From positions 2,170,001 through 2,234,000 of the forward strand of contig NW_024104443.1 in the NCBI RefSeq assembly GCF_003945595.2: a stretch of DNA of 64,000 nucleotides, given 5' to 3'. This document shows, piece after piece, positions 24,201 through 37,562 of this stretch. Numbering within the stretch: the stretch's first letter is position 1; each line of letters opens with the position of its first letter. Both the position numbers and the translations under genes were made by a program. This DNA is from Pipra filicauda. Its lineage: Eukaryota > Chordata > Aves > Passeriformes > Pipridae. The notes beneath the pieces are model-generated. The model was not told where the DNA came from, ran no database searches, and worked only from the letters and a program-made list of their open reading frames with translations.

Positions 24201-25529
24201 TTTGGTGAAGTGTATAACACCGGTTTGTTACTTATAGAGGCTTTCGCAATGATGGATCTTTTTAGAAATTACTGCATGTTACCCGTTTTCTGAATTTAGC
24301 TTAATTAATGTCCCATTGCAGGTTAGCTTGAGTTTAGCCTGCTATATAGTTTACCAGCTATTACTGCTTTATATATCCTGCAGTAATGTTGCTGTAGTTC
24401 TTATTGAGGGCTGGGATCCAATTGTTTTAAGAACTTACAGCCACAGGAAAACAAGAGTCAGCAATTCCCTGAAAACCTTACAGTCTCACATCTTTTCCAT
24501 TTCATTGTTTGAAGGGCTGTGGTCAGAAGTTCTGTTTGCAAGTTATGGTTATTGGCAGTATTTCAGAGCATGCTGATTTAACAGAGAAGGAGATTTCTGT
24601 ATGTTACTGTTCTGTATACTCCTGTGTTACAAGACGTTCTACATGGTAGAATGTTATATTCAACAACTTTGATATGTTTATGATTAATAGCTGTGTTTGA
24701 ACTCAGCTGAACATTGCTCTGGCACCTAAAAGAGAGTGGTATGGAAGATAATGGAAACATATGGAGATAAAAATGGATTTTATTGCTAACACCTTAAGTC
24801 GTTCTTGCAGTGTTTTGGATTCTTTATCCCATTTGTGTGACCCTACTGGCTAATATTTCAACTGATAACGTTATGATTGCTCATCAGGTGTTCAGTGGTT
24901 GACTGACTACTTATTGTAGTTTTTTATTTTTTAAGGTTACCTTGTCAAAAGTTATGAATATTACAAGACTGATGGACATGATAAGACAATTGGGGTGGTT
25001 TAGATGTGTGCACACAAATTTCAGGAAGTGAGGGGGAAATTTTGTGGTTTGTGTGCCATTAAATTCCAGAATTTTGTCCATAAAAGTCTTTAAGTATCAA
25101 CAGGAGGCAAAAAAAATCTATTAGGCCAGTATTGCAGATTTGCAGCAATTGCTGGGCAAAGGCTTGAAAGGTAGCACTTAATTGTTAGTTTAGTACTAGA
25201 AATTTGGAACCTAAAAGTGCAGAATCTGCCTCACAAACATAATAAAGTTTCATCCAGGTTCACAATTTGTAGCTTATTGTAGTTTTTCTTATGTCTATTT
25301 TATTACAAATATAAACATATTTAGGCTCTTAAATTGCATATTCAACTCTTAGATATAGCTGTCCCATAGATTTTTTCACAGTTACAGTTCATTTGCTTTA
25401 GAAAGCAGAGAGAGAATTGCTTATTTTTGTGGTGAATAAAAGGATATATTGCTGGTGCTTGGGATGTAAATTACTTAAAACTGGAGTTAGCCTTGGGTGT
25501 AACTGTGTCTTTTATATATTGCATTGCAG
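21278..25529 (+). other. ST8SIA4: ST8SIA4 intron 1 (4252 bp)
   Basis: Bounded by donor GTAATT (21278) and acceptor TTGCATTGCAG (ending 25529), phase 2. The first 200 bp still belong to the CpG island; the rest is AT-rich. No recognisable repeat or embedded gene was seen. The acceptor polypyrimidine tract is weak (TCTTTTATATATTGCATTGCAG), but the reading frame across the junction confirms it. Confidence 0.9.
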
Positions 25530-25661
25530 AGATGGTGAACTGAGTTTGAGCAGATCAATGATCAATAGCTCTGATAAGATAATTCGAAAGGGTGGCTCCT
25601 CAATCTTCCAGCATGCTGTAGAAGGTTGGAAAATCAATTCTTCTTTAGTAATGGAAATCAG
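25530..25661 (+). CDS. ST8SIA4: ST8SIA4 exon 2 (residues 38-82)
   Basis: A 132-nt exon, phase 2 at both ends, coding the lumenal stem from [10 protein letters not shown] to SSLVMEIR. Two N-glycosylation sequons are visible, Asn50 (NSS) and Asn74 (NSS), the same positions as in mammalian PST. The end of this exon opens the polybasic region (about residues 71-105) known to help recognise NCAM, and its Arg82 codon is split across the junction as AG|A. Donor GTGAGT at 25662 is strong. Compared with the human protein as I recall it, changes are conservative (for example Leu to Met at residues 48 and 79). Skipping this exon would keep the frame. Confidence 0.97.
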
Positions 25662-28600
25662 GTGAGTGTCTTAAATGAAAAGTTCGTTTCATATTTTCAT
25701 TTATGTTACTTATAATTTCTGTGGTCTGGAAACAGTAATTTGATTTACAGTTGCAGGTGGATGGTTTATAACTGTATATATTTAGGTTCAGTGTTAAATG
25801 CAGTTGCATTGCATTAGACTTGAAATCATGTCATCCTTCGTAAGAATTAATAAAATGTTTTCATCTGGCTGTGGCAGTCAGACCTGTGCAATCAGCATCT
25901 ACATTATGTATGTCCACATTGAAGCTGCTTGTTTAGAACTCTTCCACAGTCAGTGGTGAGAATCTGGCACTTTTAGGACATGATTTCCTCTTATCCTAAA
26001 GGTTTGAAATAGAACAGCCGAAAGTATCCTGAACATAGCAGTTTTCCTCCCTTGACTGCACAGGGAGCTTAGACAGACAGCTTAGGTGCAGGAGTCAAGA
26101 GCCAGGGCATCAAGTGCTGTGAATCCAACACTGGCCACGATTGGTCCACATGGCAGGTCAGGCACTGACAGTATCCATGTCCTAGGCAGTTTTCTTTCTT
26201 GAAGTCAGAAAGGCCAAAAAGAGCTTTAGGCTGCTGCTGCTGGGGCAACTCAGTAGCAGAGTTAGGGTGAGTGGATAGTTCTGATATGTGTTAGTATTCA
26301 TAGTGTGTCTGTGCACCCTGAGAGAAGAACAAGCAGATGCCTCTTTATGTTGTTCTGTCATACCTTCCCCATCTTCATCAGGAAGGTGGCCAGTGAAAGA
26401 AGCATGTGGAGCGTGACTTGGCAGTGTGGAGGACTAGGAATGTTGCATTCTGTGAAAAATGAGAGAAAATAACTATTTTTAGCAACAATCACATAGCGGA
26501 CTAGACTTGATTTTCTGAATGTTAAGATTTTGAATAGACATTTGGTCTAATTAAAATGTGGTTTCTGTATGATGTCCCTTTCTACTTATTTTTAAGTTTT
26601 GTAATTGTTTTTTTTGTAAATTAAGGGACTTTTTCCAAACTCCTTAAACAGGCATTGTTTCCGTGTACGAAAGCATGGCTTCTCTGAATGAGGAACTTGA
26701 GGGTTTTTTTAATGACTGCTATTTTATGTTCCTAATCCTAAAACACGCAGAAGATAAAGGTAGCTCAGAAATGTATGGAGCTGTAGTAAAGGACTGATGT
26801 TCTGGAAGCCTTGTGGTATGATGGACACAGTGCAGCCCCATTGCAAAAAGCCAAGGAGCAGCATAAAGGATGGAAAGCGTAGCAGGATTTGGGTAGGCAG
26901 AAAATTAATACTATGGAGGATGTAGCTGTCACTCAGCTGCTTGGTAAGTGCTCTGTGGAGTCCCCACTCCTTGACTACCTAGGTTAAAGGACCTCAGTCA
27001 TTTAGCTGTGTTTCCTACTGATGAAGACCGTGTGGACACTCTGAAATGCAGCTGAGGTGCATTTTAGGAATGGAGTTTGATCCAGAACCATCCTTCAGCC
27101 TGTTTGACCAGTGTATGGTTGTTCCATAAAGGCTGATTTCTGCTCCAGGACAGTCTAGGAAAGATAAGCAGATTGTAAACATCGGTGATGGTATTTAAAA
27201 TTTGTATGCATATAAGTGACAATTTATGTTGGAGAAATATTAAGTAACTTTAGAGGAATACTGTTGAAACTTTGTTTCATAGGCTATGGGTCTGACAACT
27301 GGAAGAAAACAACTGTTTTTTATTTGTGAAGTAAACTGATTTGGAAGCCGTTGAGTGACTATAAGTAGAAACAGATAACTATTCTCAGTCATTTTGTTGA
27401 AAAATTGAGTATCATATTTCACAACCATGTAAATCCAATATGCCTTGCTGGTCAAACCAAACAACAAAGTAAAAATATGACAATAACTTTTTTTATGAAA
27501 ATTAAGACATAAAATGGAACTTGGGTTATGCTAATTTTCCACCTATTTCAGATGCAAAATACATCCTTCAGACAAAGAGGTAAAATAATAGAGAATGGTT
27601 TAGATTTTTTTTCCAACCTGTTAGTACATGAGTATCATCTCAATGTACTAAAATCACAAGTTGCAAAATAATTTTTTTCTTTACTGTTGGCTGAAGGGGA
27701 ACATTCATTTAATAAATTACTGTTGTGCACTTAAGAAGCATCATGACATGATAATATGTTTTTTTACAAATATTGTGCAGGAAAGGATTTAATTTTTTGG
27801 GAGGGTCTCATAAATACAGTGAAGAAAAAAGTGTATCTTGTACACTAACTTAAGCAGTAGAGGTTCTACTGTATCTTAACATTTTCTGTATAGTAGAGAG
27901 CATCAAGCTGAGGTTATGTCCACACTGCCAGTCCTGTTTCGAGATGAAATAGCTACCATCATGAACACTGAGGCAGAGAGCAGGTGTTTTAACTGAACCA
28001 GTAAAAGAATTTAAATTATTGTGATGTAGGGCCAAAAGTTGACATGAACTATATGAAAGGAACCAGTGCTACCAGCCAGTCACAGTCTTTCCAGAAATCC
28101 TCTTTGCTGACATAGCATGGCATATTCACTTATGGTACTCAGCAGTGAGGGAGGGACATTTGGCAAGCTTTTCACTAAGGAAGCCACATGCAGCCCCTTG
28201 TGAGATGTGTTTCAATCTGATGCTGACTAAATGATCTGCTTTCTCTCACTTTTACAGGTGGTTTGCTATACACCTTTCTTCCCTGTTAAAGCAGTAAGAA
28301 GCATTTTGGCTGTATTTTTACACTTACACACCTACCAGGACTAACTTCAAATGTGTCTAGTGAAGTCCTAGAGTGTTCTTGTGGTTTAACTAACTGTTCA
28401 GCCCTCCAAAGTATATTACGTGCACTGTGTAGACCATGAAGATGATTCAAGCTTTATTATTGCAACTATTAACATGAACAGTGGTCGGTGGTCTTGTGGT
28501 GTGAGGTTGACCGTAGGAAGTAACGGTAAGAGAGAAACAAAAAACAAGCTAGTGCCTGTTGAATTATACATAAAACATTTTCAGTTCTTAGGAGTGGGGA

Positions 28601-31600
28601 AATAATTTGTAAAACCATTAGTGTACAGCATAAAGATATTTCATAAAACTTACAATCACCCATAAATGACAGCTACTTTTATGTATTATATCAGCTTTAC
28701 ACCTGCATTAACAATTTTAGAATGAAGAAAATATTTGATAGTGAGCCTTGCTTTGTGCAAGGACTGTTGGTCAATAGTATGTTGAACCTAGTTGGCTGGC
28801 ATCTAGAATATTATACTTTGCTGTTTGCTTTGTTGACTGTGGGCATCACCTCCGTCCACTTATTTTTGCTTAGGATGGTGACCAGTCTGTCAGCCTCAAA
28901 GGTGAATTCTTGGCAAGGCCAAGCTCAGATAGGAGTCAATGAATGAAAAAGCTCCTTTATCAGGACCCCATGGAAGGATGGGAAGCTTTCACTTGGTTTC
29001 TGGTGCTCTGGGACTTTGCAGCCAGAAAAGGCAGTCTGAGGAGTGTAGCAGCTCTCCTGGGAGGGCAGCAGTCCTTTGGAGATGTTAAGCAGACAGAAGA
29101 AGAAGGAGCTAGACTTTCTGTGATCGAAGAGGACATTATTGGTATTATTAATTACTTGAGACTGTGGGAAATTTGATGCCTTGCCAATCATGATTGGTCT
29201 GGTGGGCGAGTGATTTTTCCAACTGATGTTACCTTCTGATTGCTTACAACTTCTTTGAAGAATAATAGATAATTCTTGTGTCTAGGGAAGGAAGATTGCT
29301 TTCTTGGTTCCCTTTCTGTCTGAATGATTTCAGTCATGAGGAAGAGAATCCATCATGTGCTAAGGTTTTATGTCTTAAGTCCTTTCTACTCACTGTAGCA
29401 ATATGAAGGTTTTCCTTATGGTTATGGAGATAAGGAAACTTCAGTTGTACTGGAAGCCATAGTTTCAGAAAGGAGGGATGTGTCTGAGATGGTGCAAACC
29501 TATCTGGGGAAGAATTCCACACAGGGCTGATGCCAGCACATCTCTGACCTATATGAAATGAACTACAGTCTGATGTCTCAGTGTGTGATTTTCTCACACT
29601 TATTTTTGATTAAATATGGGCACTTCTCTTGGAAGGAACAGAAGGTTTTGAATTGCAGGAAGGCAAAATTTAAAAAAAGTACATTGAGGATGTATTTATC
29701 TCTGCAATGTAACAGAAAATTTCCTGTCAGAAAAGTGTGAGAACTTGTAAGATGTTAAAAGCATCTAAAGAAAAAAATAAGGGCAGCTTCCTCCTTAGAA
29801 AGGTTCAGATTGTTATCATTGTTTGTCTTTCAAATTTACATGAAGGAGCTACGATAAGTCCCTGAAGTGCAAGCAGTATGTACTGAACTGGCAATGGAGC
29901 ACTACAATTGCTCTGAGGCTTTTGGAGCAACATTTTGGGGCCATTTGCACTATTTCCCTCAGATCTTCTGTGTGTCAAAGATTCCATGCGAACTGGGGCT
30001 TTCTGGTCTGGTTTAGTCATAGTAAACCTCAGGGGATTTTTGCTTGCCTGTCTGTCTTACTCTACCTTGCTTATCCTCATGAAAAGCTGGCATATGGTAA
30101 GCCTAAGTTGAATCATGGTCTGTTTAAAAGTCCTCTTTTCCTTTTGCATGCCCACTCTCCAGCATTACTGTTTGTGTGGCCTCTGTTGTCTGGGGGCTGC
30201 CAGGAATTGTCCCAAGGTTATTTGCAGTTAGGTGTGTTTTTAATGAATCCAAATCGTGGTTGGACTAGATGACCTTTCAAGTCCCCTTCCATCCCAGGCT
30301 ATTCTATGATTCTAAATCTGCTTTCCTTGAAGAGGTTTTCTTTAAACTTCCTTTTAGTCAGACTAAAGCGAAACCCAACAGGTGCAAACACCCACAGTCT
30401 CCACTGCGTCCTCAGGAAGCCAACAGGAGCTGGAACTGCAGCCATCTACAGGGGCAAGCTGTGACGTTTTGTGACCACAGAGTTTGTTCTTTTGTGGTTT
30501 TTTTTTAAACTAATTTAGCTGACAAAAAGCATGCTTTATCTAGGCTGTAGTCCTTGGTGATTTCAAAGGCTGAGACCCACCTTCTGCCTTCCAGCTGGGG
30601 AGCATGAAGCAGTGTCAGGACTTACTAGGGTTAGAAAATTGAGTTGTTTATTAGACTTGTGTGAATTAGTCAGAGAAAGTCTTCAGGAGAGCAAGAAGAG
30701 GAATCAGAAATCTACAGTGTGACCTGCACAGCTTAAAAAATAAAAGTTTAAAAAAAAATTTGAGTGGCTTCTTATTCTCAAGTAAATGAAGGATTTTGCC
30801 AAGAGTGTAGTCTGCGATCCACAGGCAAGTTACTGTGGGAGAAGTGCTAGCATGAGAAGTATTGTGCTTCTGATAAGGCTAGGGAAGCACTGATACAGGC
30901 TGCATGGGGAGTTTGCCAAGTCCCCACCACAAAAGGTTATTAGGAACGTATTAGATAAACACAGTCTGGAAGACTTGTAGATAGAGGCACATCTTCAGTG
31001 CACACAGAGAGGATTAGGTAAACACTGAGTTCCATAATGTGGTTGCTGGTGATCTAGCCCAGCTTCCTGGGCACTGAGGATGCCCTTTAGGGGCTTCCCG
31101 TCATGGTTACTGTCCAGATGAGCCCAAATACCCCAGCAGCAAGGGTTTCTGGCACTGCCTTCCTCTAAAGAAATGATTTTCCCTGGAAAAGCATTGGAGG
31201 TCATACATCAATCTTCTTGAGAATTTCTAAAAATATAAAATTATTTGTAATCTTAAAAGTCAAATGATTTAGTGGTTTATTTTCTTTCCTTAATCCACAC
31301 AATTCTGCGGCAGAGGAAGAATAGTTTTACATTACAACAATTTCGTAGTAGAAAGGCTACAGTACAAAATAAAACTAAAAAAAAAGGAAGAAAAGGAGAA
31401 AAATATCACCATATTGCTCCAGAGCAATACATAGCTACAACATTTGGACAGCTGTGCAGAGACATTACTGTCTGTTACATGAAGTTTATCAGATAACCGG
31501 GAGTTTAAGTACATACTTAAATATTGTGAAAATTTGTTTCTGGTTGTCGAAATAAAACTTTAGGTCAACCACAGATTATGACACTGTGTTTTTGTGTGTC

Positions 31601-34600
31601 AAGTAAAGATGTTGCAAACAACTGCTTGGCTTAAAATAAGAGCAAGCCACATCTGTCTCACCTGCCCACAAAAGGGTTCAGGCTACACCCATGAGAGAGT
31701 TTTATTTGTCATAACAAAACTTGGAGACCTCAAATAAAACTGTTTGTTTATACATCGTAGCTTAAGGTTGCAGAACACCTTTGCTGCAAGGTTTGCTAAA
31801 AATCAAGCTGTTTTTTTCCTTAGTGGAATTGAGGTTACTTTGAATTTTATATGCAGCTTGAAGTGGATTAGCACTTATTTGACATTATTTTGTCATGTCT
31901 GTTTAATAAGAATAACCTTGTTGTGCTATTTTTTATTCTGTGAGACAGAACAGACGTTTAAACAAGTTCTTTTTATTAATCAGCATCTAGACTGACTGAA
32001 ACACTCATGTACGTGTGTTCAGGTTTTGTCACATCCCTTAGACTATTTCCTCTTAGCACTTATGTGAAAATGGGAAGTACTGCTATCCCCACGGTACAGA
32101 TGAGTCAGTAGCACAGAGGAACTTAAAACAATAGCATGAACTCTGCATTCTTTATCATATTTCTTTCAGTATTAAAAGATATCTGGATAGAGTCAGACAA
32201 ATCAATAAAAATATTTTAATGTTAGCAAATCTCTTACATGAGGATTCTATTGTGTTCTGTAATACCTGTGTGTACTTTTAATTGAATATGCAAATGACAG
32301 CTTCAGATAAGAAAACATTTTTAAAAATATGAGAAGATACTAAGATTCAGTGATTTCTGCCCATCTCAAAATTTTTTTGTAAAATAAATTCCTTAGACAT
32401 TTTAGAAATTTCATCTGTTTTAAGTAAGTGGTTGATTATCTGATTTTAATTCAGGTCCACGTGAAACTCTTTTTGGAGGACTTCTGTAAGCATTTAGATA
32501 AACAAGTTTTGAATGTAAATAACCAAATTAATAATGGAAGCCAAGGTGCTTTTATTTTTTCGGCACTGTTTACATAACTTCACTGCCTTCCTCTTTTTTA
32601 AATAATACATTGGATACTATATTCATGCACAAACATTGCTACTTGTTTGCTATCAAGAAACAGTTTTAGGACCATTCATTCTGGGTGTCATGGATGAGTG
32701 CTTTAAATTACTAAAGCAAATCTTCTGGTGATCACGTGACTTTTTGTAATCAGAACTCTAGGTTTCTTACACTTCACGTAATTTTTTTGCTTTTTGAGAC
32801 TCATTTGTGGTCACCCCTTCTCAAGTCAGAGTGCATGTGAAATGAGTCTCTGGATAGCTTAGGTGATGCTACTCATAGCTTTTGATGCATTTGTCATATC
32901 CTTTACAGACCCAGCTATAGTAACTCTGCTTCTAGGTAGTGAATACTTTTAGTAGATTTTAATACTTCTAGATTGGGCAGTTGCTTCTTTCTTGCTCTTT
33001 TTCATTGTGTAGCAATTCATGTATCTGTTGCAGAGTGCCCACTAAGTAAAGCTATCAAACCCATGGAGATTTTAAGCCCATTCAACTTAAAGGCTGAAGT
33101 TGAGTCATCTTCCTTTTACGGAAATACCTTGCCTGGTCTTACCAAAAGCAACATTTAGGATTTGCCTATCCTGCTCTGTTATTCTGAGCCTCAGTACAAA
33201 CTGTCTTTGCTCTGATACTGTCATTCATACATGACAGCTGTAACTGATAGCCCAAGATATACCAGATATTCTTTCCCGGGTTTTTTTTCTACCCTAGTTT
33301 AAGAAATGTGAAGAATAACTTGAAAAATATTTTTATCGTGTTTCACTTCCCCTGTGGCTTTTAAGATCTGTTGCATGGTGAGTATTTTGTGTCATTGCTT
33401 GCAAGATTCAGACATTCTTCCTTCTCGAGGCAGTGACACAAGACCTGGCTCGTGAGCATGGATGTTTCTATAGTTCATCCCTTTTAACTTGTGGGGGATT
33501 ATTTCCCCTTTATGGCTGTAAGTGAGTGTTGCAACTGCTAGAGTGGCATCTCTAGTTATGTTTTCCTGTTTTGATGTTCTCTAAGGAAGTTCTGCTCTAA
33601 AAACTTAATATGTAAAAATAACATTCTCTTAACAAAATATCTGTTCCCTTTCAAATTCCACTTTACTTACTGAAAACAGTGGAAAATATAAAGTTTTTGT
33701 TGTTTTGTTGGATTTGCAGAGGCAAAAGTGTCTGTAAGAATTATCACATGCTGAACACCCTGCCCCAGCTCAGCACTGCTCAGTTCCTTGAGAGTATTGT
33801 ACTTGTGTTCAAATGTGGTCCTACGTCTTTTCACACACATACATGCTTCACAGAGCAAGGGTGGACACAAGTGTGTAAGGCTTTGCTTATTATTCCTGAG
33901 CTGCCAGTGGCTCTTGCAGGTCTGGCCTGGAGTCCTTCCCAGCTTTTTATGTCGAGTGTATACTGAAAACTGCTCAGTGCTGTCAGTGCAGGTATTAGTC
34001 ATCTCATACATTAGTCATTCCATTGCAGTTATTAAGTGCCTCTTTTGAACTTATGTATGAAAAGTGTACCAGTACCCACCTGTCATTGGCAGAATGGAAG
34101 CTTTGAATGGCTGGATTCCGTCTTAGCCCCAGACTTGGTCACCAGTTTATGTCTAAAGGATTGTATAGGTGCAATTGAACCTTTACCTAATTTTGTTCTG
34201 CAGGATTAAGGATGAGAACCCAAATATACTTACATTAATAAAATTAATTATTTATTGATGATCATAATGATAATTATTAGATTAAAATATTTTGATCAGA
34301 ATTATTTGTGACACAGTATATAGAGAATTATACCTACTAATATAGTGCACTATTTGTTGAAGCCATATTGAAGCAATGATGCTAAAGCTAGCAAAACTAT
34401 TGAGCAGAAATTGATGGTACTCAACGCATACCGGTGACTGTGGGCAAGTCTCTTTTGCTCAGTCTTGAGAAGTAACCTTGAGAGGGGTCCCCACTTGAAG
34501 GAGGAATCTCCACACACTTTCCAAGAAGGGCTGTGTTAGAAATCCCTACCATTAAAAAGAGGTGATGGGCTTTTGTAGTATTAGTGATTAACTGTCAGTC

Positions 34601-35808
34601 ATACGTCTTCAGGCCAGGTGTGTCAACTCAGCAGCTTTAGGTGAGTTATCAGCTTATTCGTTCCTTTATCAGTGGCTTTGTCTGCTGCATCCTCACCAGT
34701 GCCAGTTTCTGTCAGGAAAGATTATTCTTCACATCCCCAAAATGTTTAACTTTAGAATTGACAAGTCAGAGCAGTCTCAGCATTCTTCAAAACCAAAAGT
34801 AGGGTCATCTACCCTTCTCCATCCACTACTGATAACTTTTGCAATTAGAGTCAAGTATGAGCTGTTTTACCCACACTTAGGCAGAGCGTCCCGATGCACT
34901 AGCCCCATAAGCAGGTACAGTTACCATGACTTGACTTCTTCAGCTGACAAAAAAGCAACCATTCTTGACCTGTTACTTGCTCTAGGCTGGTAGTATATAA
35001 CTGTTTACTTGATCCATGGTAGCTTATTAAAACAACATGTTTTGGTCACATGTGTCTGAACCTGTCTAACAGTTGAAACAATTAGTTGCAGAGAAGCACA
35101 GTAAATGGTTCAAAGTGATGAAGAGTTTGTAAGTGGTTTTGAGTTCATCTAACAGCTTGACTAGACCCTGAGCGGCAGTAGTTTAATTTGCAGTTTAAAT
35201 TTTAGTTTAATTTTTGTTTAAATTGATACAAAAGACTGTGGGTGTTCTCATTTCAAGTTAATTAGGATAACTTTAGCTGAACTTCAGTTAATTAGGAGGA
35301 AGTTTATGCTAACTGAGTATGTTCCTCTTATGGTGAAATAAGAATACATGAGAGACACAGCCATTTCTGAACCAAGCTGATTTCTAAGAGATAATATTTT
35401 TAAAATCATAAATACTTCATATATTCAACTGTGTTTCTGTGAAAACAAACGCCACAGTCCTTCTTAAAAATGTGTTTATTCCAGAATTTTGTAAAGATAG
35501 TCAAAAACCGTATGCCTTTTAATTTCCAAAGTTATCTTCCCTTGGTCTCTCGGTGCCTTTGTCTGTAGAAGTCATTAAGCTCTATTTCTGTAGTATTTAT
35601 GTGTTATATTGTAACCATGATCTGAACTCCCTCCTAACAGCTTTTCTCTAACTCCATCCTAGAGCATGGGAAATGACCTTAGTATGACTGACACTGCCTC
35701 CCCTCTGCTTTATGTCGTATGCCTTGTACAGTCTGTATTGCTGTTTAGATAAACTCAGTTCGAGCAGGGAGCGTTGGGTTTTATCTGTGCGTTTTTCTGT
35801 CAACGCAG
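25662..35808 (+). other. ST8SIA4: ST8SIA4 intron 2 (10147 bp)
   Basis: Runs from donor GTGAGT to acceptor TTTTTCTGTCAACGCAG. AT-rich. The only recognised repeat is a CR1 3' end at about 30245-30314. Several open frames of 60-116 codons occur, including a 77-codon frame at 28943-29176, but none shows a domain or splice context. Confidence 0.88.
30245..30314 (+). mobile_element. CR1 LINE 3' end, short sense fragment
   Basis: The run GGTTGGACTAGATGACCTTT, then a CCTTCCATCCCAGGC block and the terminal ATTCTATGATTCT, is the standard CR1 3' end. Only about 70 bp remain, so this is a heavily 5'-truncated insertion in intron 2 on the same strand as the gene. Confidence 0.93.
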
Positions 35809-36066
35809 AAAGAACATTCTTCAGTTCTTGGATGCTGAAAGAGATGTCTCAGTGGTCAAAACCAGCTTCAAGCCAGGAGATGTAATTCATTATGTACTGG
35901 ACAGGCGTCGCACCCTAAACATTTCTCAGGATTTGCACAGCCTTCTCCCTGAAGTTTCCCCGATGAAGAATCGCCGATTTAAAACATGTGCAGTTGTTGG
36001 GAATTCTGGTATCCTTCTGAAGAGTGGCTGTGGAAAAGAGATTGATAGCCATGACTTTGTAATAAG
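35809..36066 (+). CDS. ST8SIA4: ST8SIA4 exon 3 (residues 82-168, first half of sialylmotif L)
   Basis: A 258-nt exon, phase 2 at both ends. It continues the polybasic region ([17 protein letters not shown], with Arg93, one of the residues linked to NCAM recognition), carries sequon Asn119 (NIS), then opens the catalytic domain with [13 protein letters not shown] (about 137-149), the start of sialylmotif L, which binds CMP-sialic acid. Cys142 and Cys156 are both present; in the family they form the disulfides with C-terminal cysteines (Cys292 and Cys356 in human). Differences from the human protein as I recall it include Gln87 for Arg and Lys153, Gly155 and Asp164 within motif L. Donor GTAAGT at 36067 is consensus. 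Confidence 0.97.
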
Positions 36067-37451
36067 GTAAGTTTTCATCTGCTGTTGAAGATGAAATATG
36101 TTTCTTGGAGAAAAGCTAGGAGAAATGTTTTAATCACAGGTGTATACTGCAGGCATTATCTGAAATTAATCTGAAACAATACTCATCACTGTGTGATTCC
36201 TTATGTTTAAATACATACCCGTTTTATTGACAAGGTTATTTTTACAGTGAAAATAAAACAAGGGCCAAAGAGAGAAGCTTGTGCTGCTTATTTTTGCTTT
36301 TTGCTGTTCTTATTCCAGACAAAATAAATATTCTTACAGACGCCTTGGTAGAATAAATGCAAAATGTTTTCTCTCTCAAAAAATACCCTTTCTTAGCTCT
36401 TAGTCAATACAGATGGCCTTTTGTAAATTACTTTATTACTTATGTGCAGCATGGAGTAAAATTTTGATGTGATGTATTGATGCTGAACCAGGCTGCCATT
36501 AAGGTAGTTGGAAGTCACCCATCTATATTCCTTCACATTGCTCTAATAACACATTTCTGCAGTTTGGACAAAAATGTTGATTTGTCACTTTTTATTCATA
36601 CTTCAAACATGCACAGTAGAATACCTTTGGATTTCATATATCAAAGGGGAAAACTGACCTCATTTGACAGCTTGGTGTTATATAGAGAATGTTGAGCAGG
36701 AGATAGGTCTTCTGCTTTTGAAGTAAAAGTTGCAATTGGTTTGGTTTGAGGAGGGTGAAAGGGCAGAAAACAGGAGGGTAGTAACAGAAAACAATATAGA
36801 AATAGTTTTCATTGTAAGTTATTTGCTTTTTCTTTTCTCACCTTAAAGAAAGATGGTGGCAAAAAAATATCAAAAGGACATGGAAAAAGAAAAATTATAG
36901 GTTTTTAGTGCATAAATCAAGCAGGATATACGTGAGACTTGTATTTCATTTGAAAGGTGTACCAGCAAGCTGCAACTGAAGCAATAACACATTGTTCTTT
37001 CATTTTCCTTATTTGTTTTACTTGTACCACTAGGTATTCAAATTAACATCCTTACTGCAGAAGGAATCCAAAAATAATTACCACATTTTTAAACCACATT
37101 TAGCCTATGGCATGCTTTTGTACTCTCTCTGAGATTAAATATGATTAATTTAACAGGACTACAGAAAAATTTGGATACTATATTTTCTAGATGAAAATTT
37201 TCTTTCAGAAGGCAGGGTACATACTTCTATTTAAATCATGTGCTGAATTTCTTTGAAGTTGTCCCCATGGTCTTCCACATGTTTTAACTAGCCATGAAAC
37301 TAGGTGATGATATCTGATAGGTTTTAATTTATTCAAGCTATGTGGAAGAATGAAAATATTCCTAAATATTTGGTGAAGCTTAATAGGAATAGTAGGAGGT
37401 TACTGTTGCTAATCAGTTATACTGGAGAAACATGTGGGTATTCTGTGAGGC

Positions 37452-37562
37452 TGGTGAGAAACCGGCATAGGTTGCCCAAAGAAATTGTGGATGCCCCATC
37501 CCTGGAAATGTTAAAGGTCAGGTTGAATGGGGCTTTGAGCAACCTGTCCATGAAACATCTCT
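37452..37562 (+). mobile_element. CR1 LINE fragment, sense
   Basis: Matches the CR1 segment just after the RT ORF: GCATAGGTTGCCCAAAGAAA, TTGTGGATGCCCCATCCCTG, then AGGTTGAATGGGGCTTTGAG and CAACCTGTCC. Both flanks lose similarity at once. About 110 bp survive. It lacks the 3' terminal repeat, so it is an internal remnant rather than an intact 3' end. Confidence 0.9.

Noticed and set aside
28943..29176. 77-codon + strand frame in intron 2
   Set aside because: No recognisable domain, no splice sites in keeping with an ST8SIA4 exon, and its length is within chance expectation.
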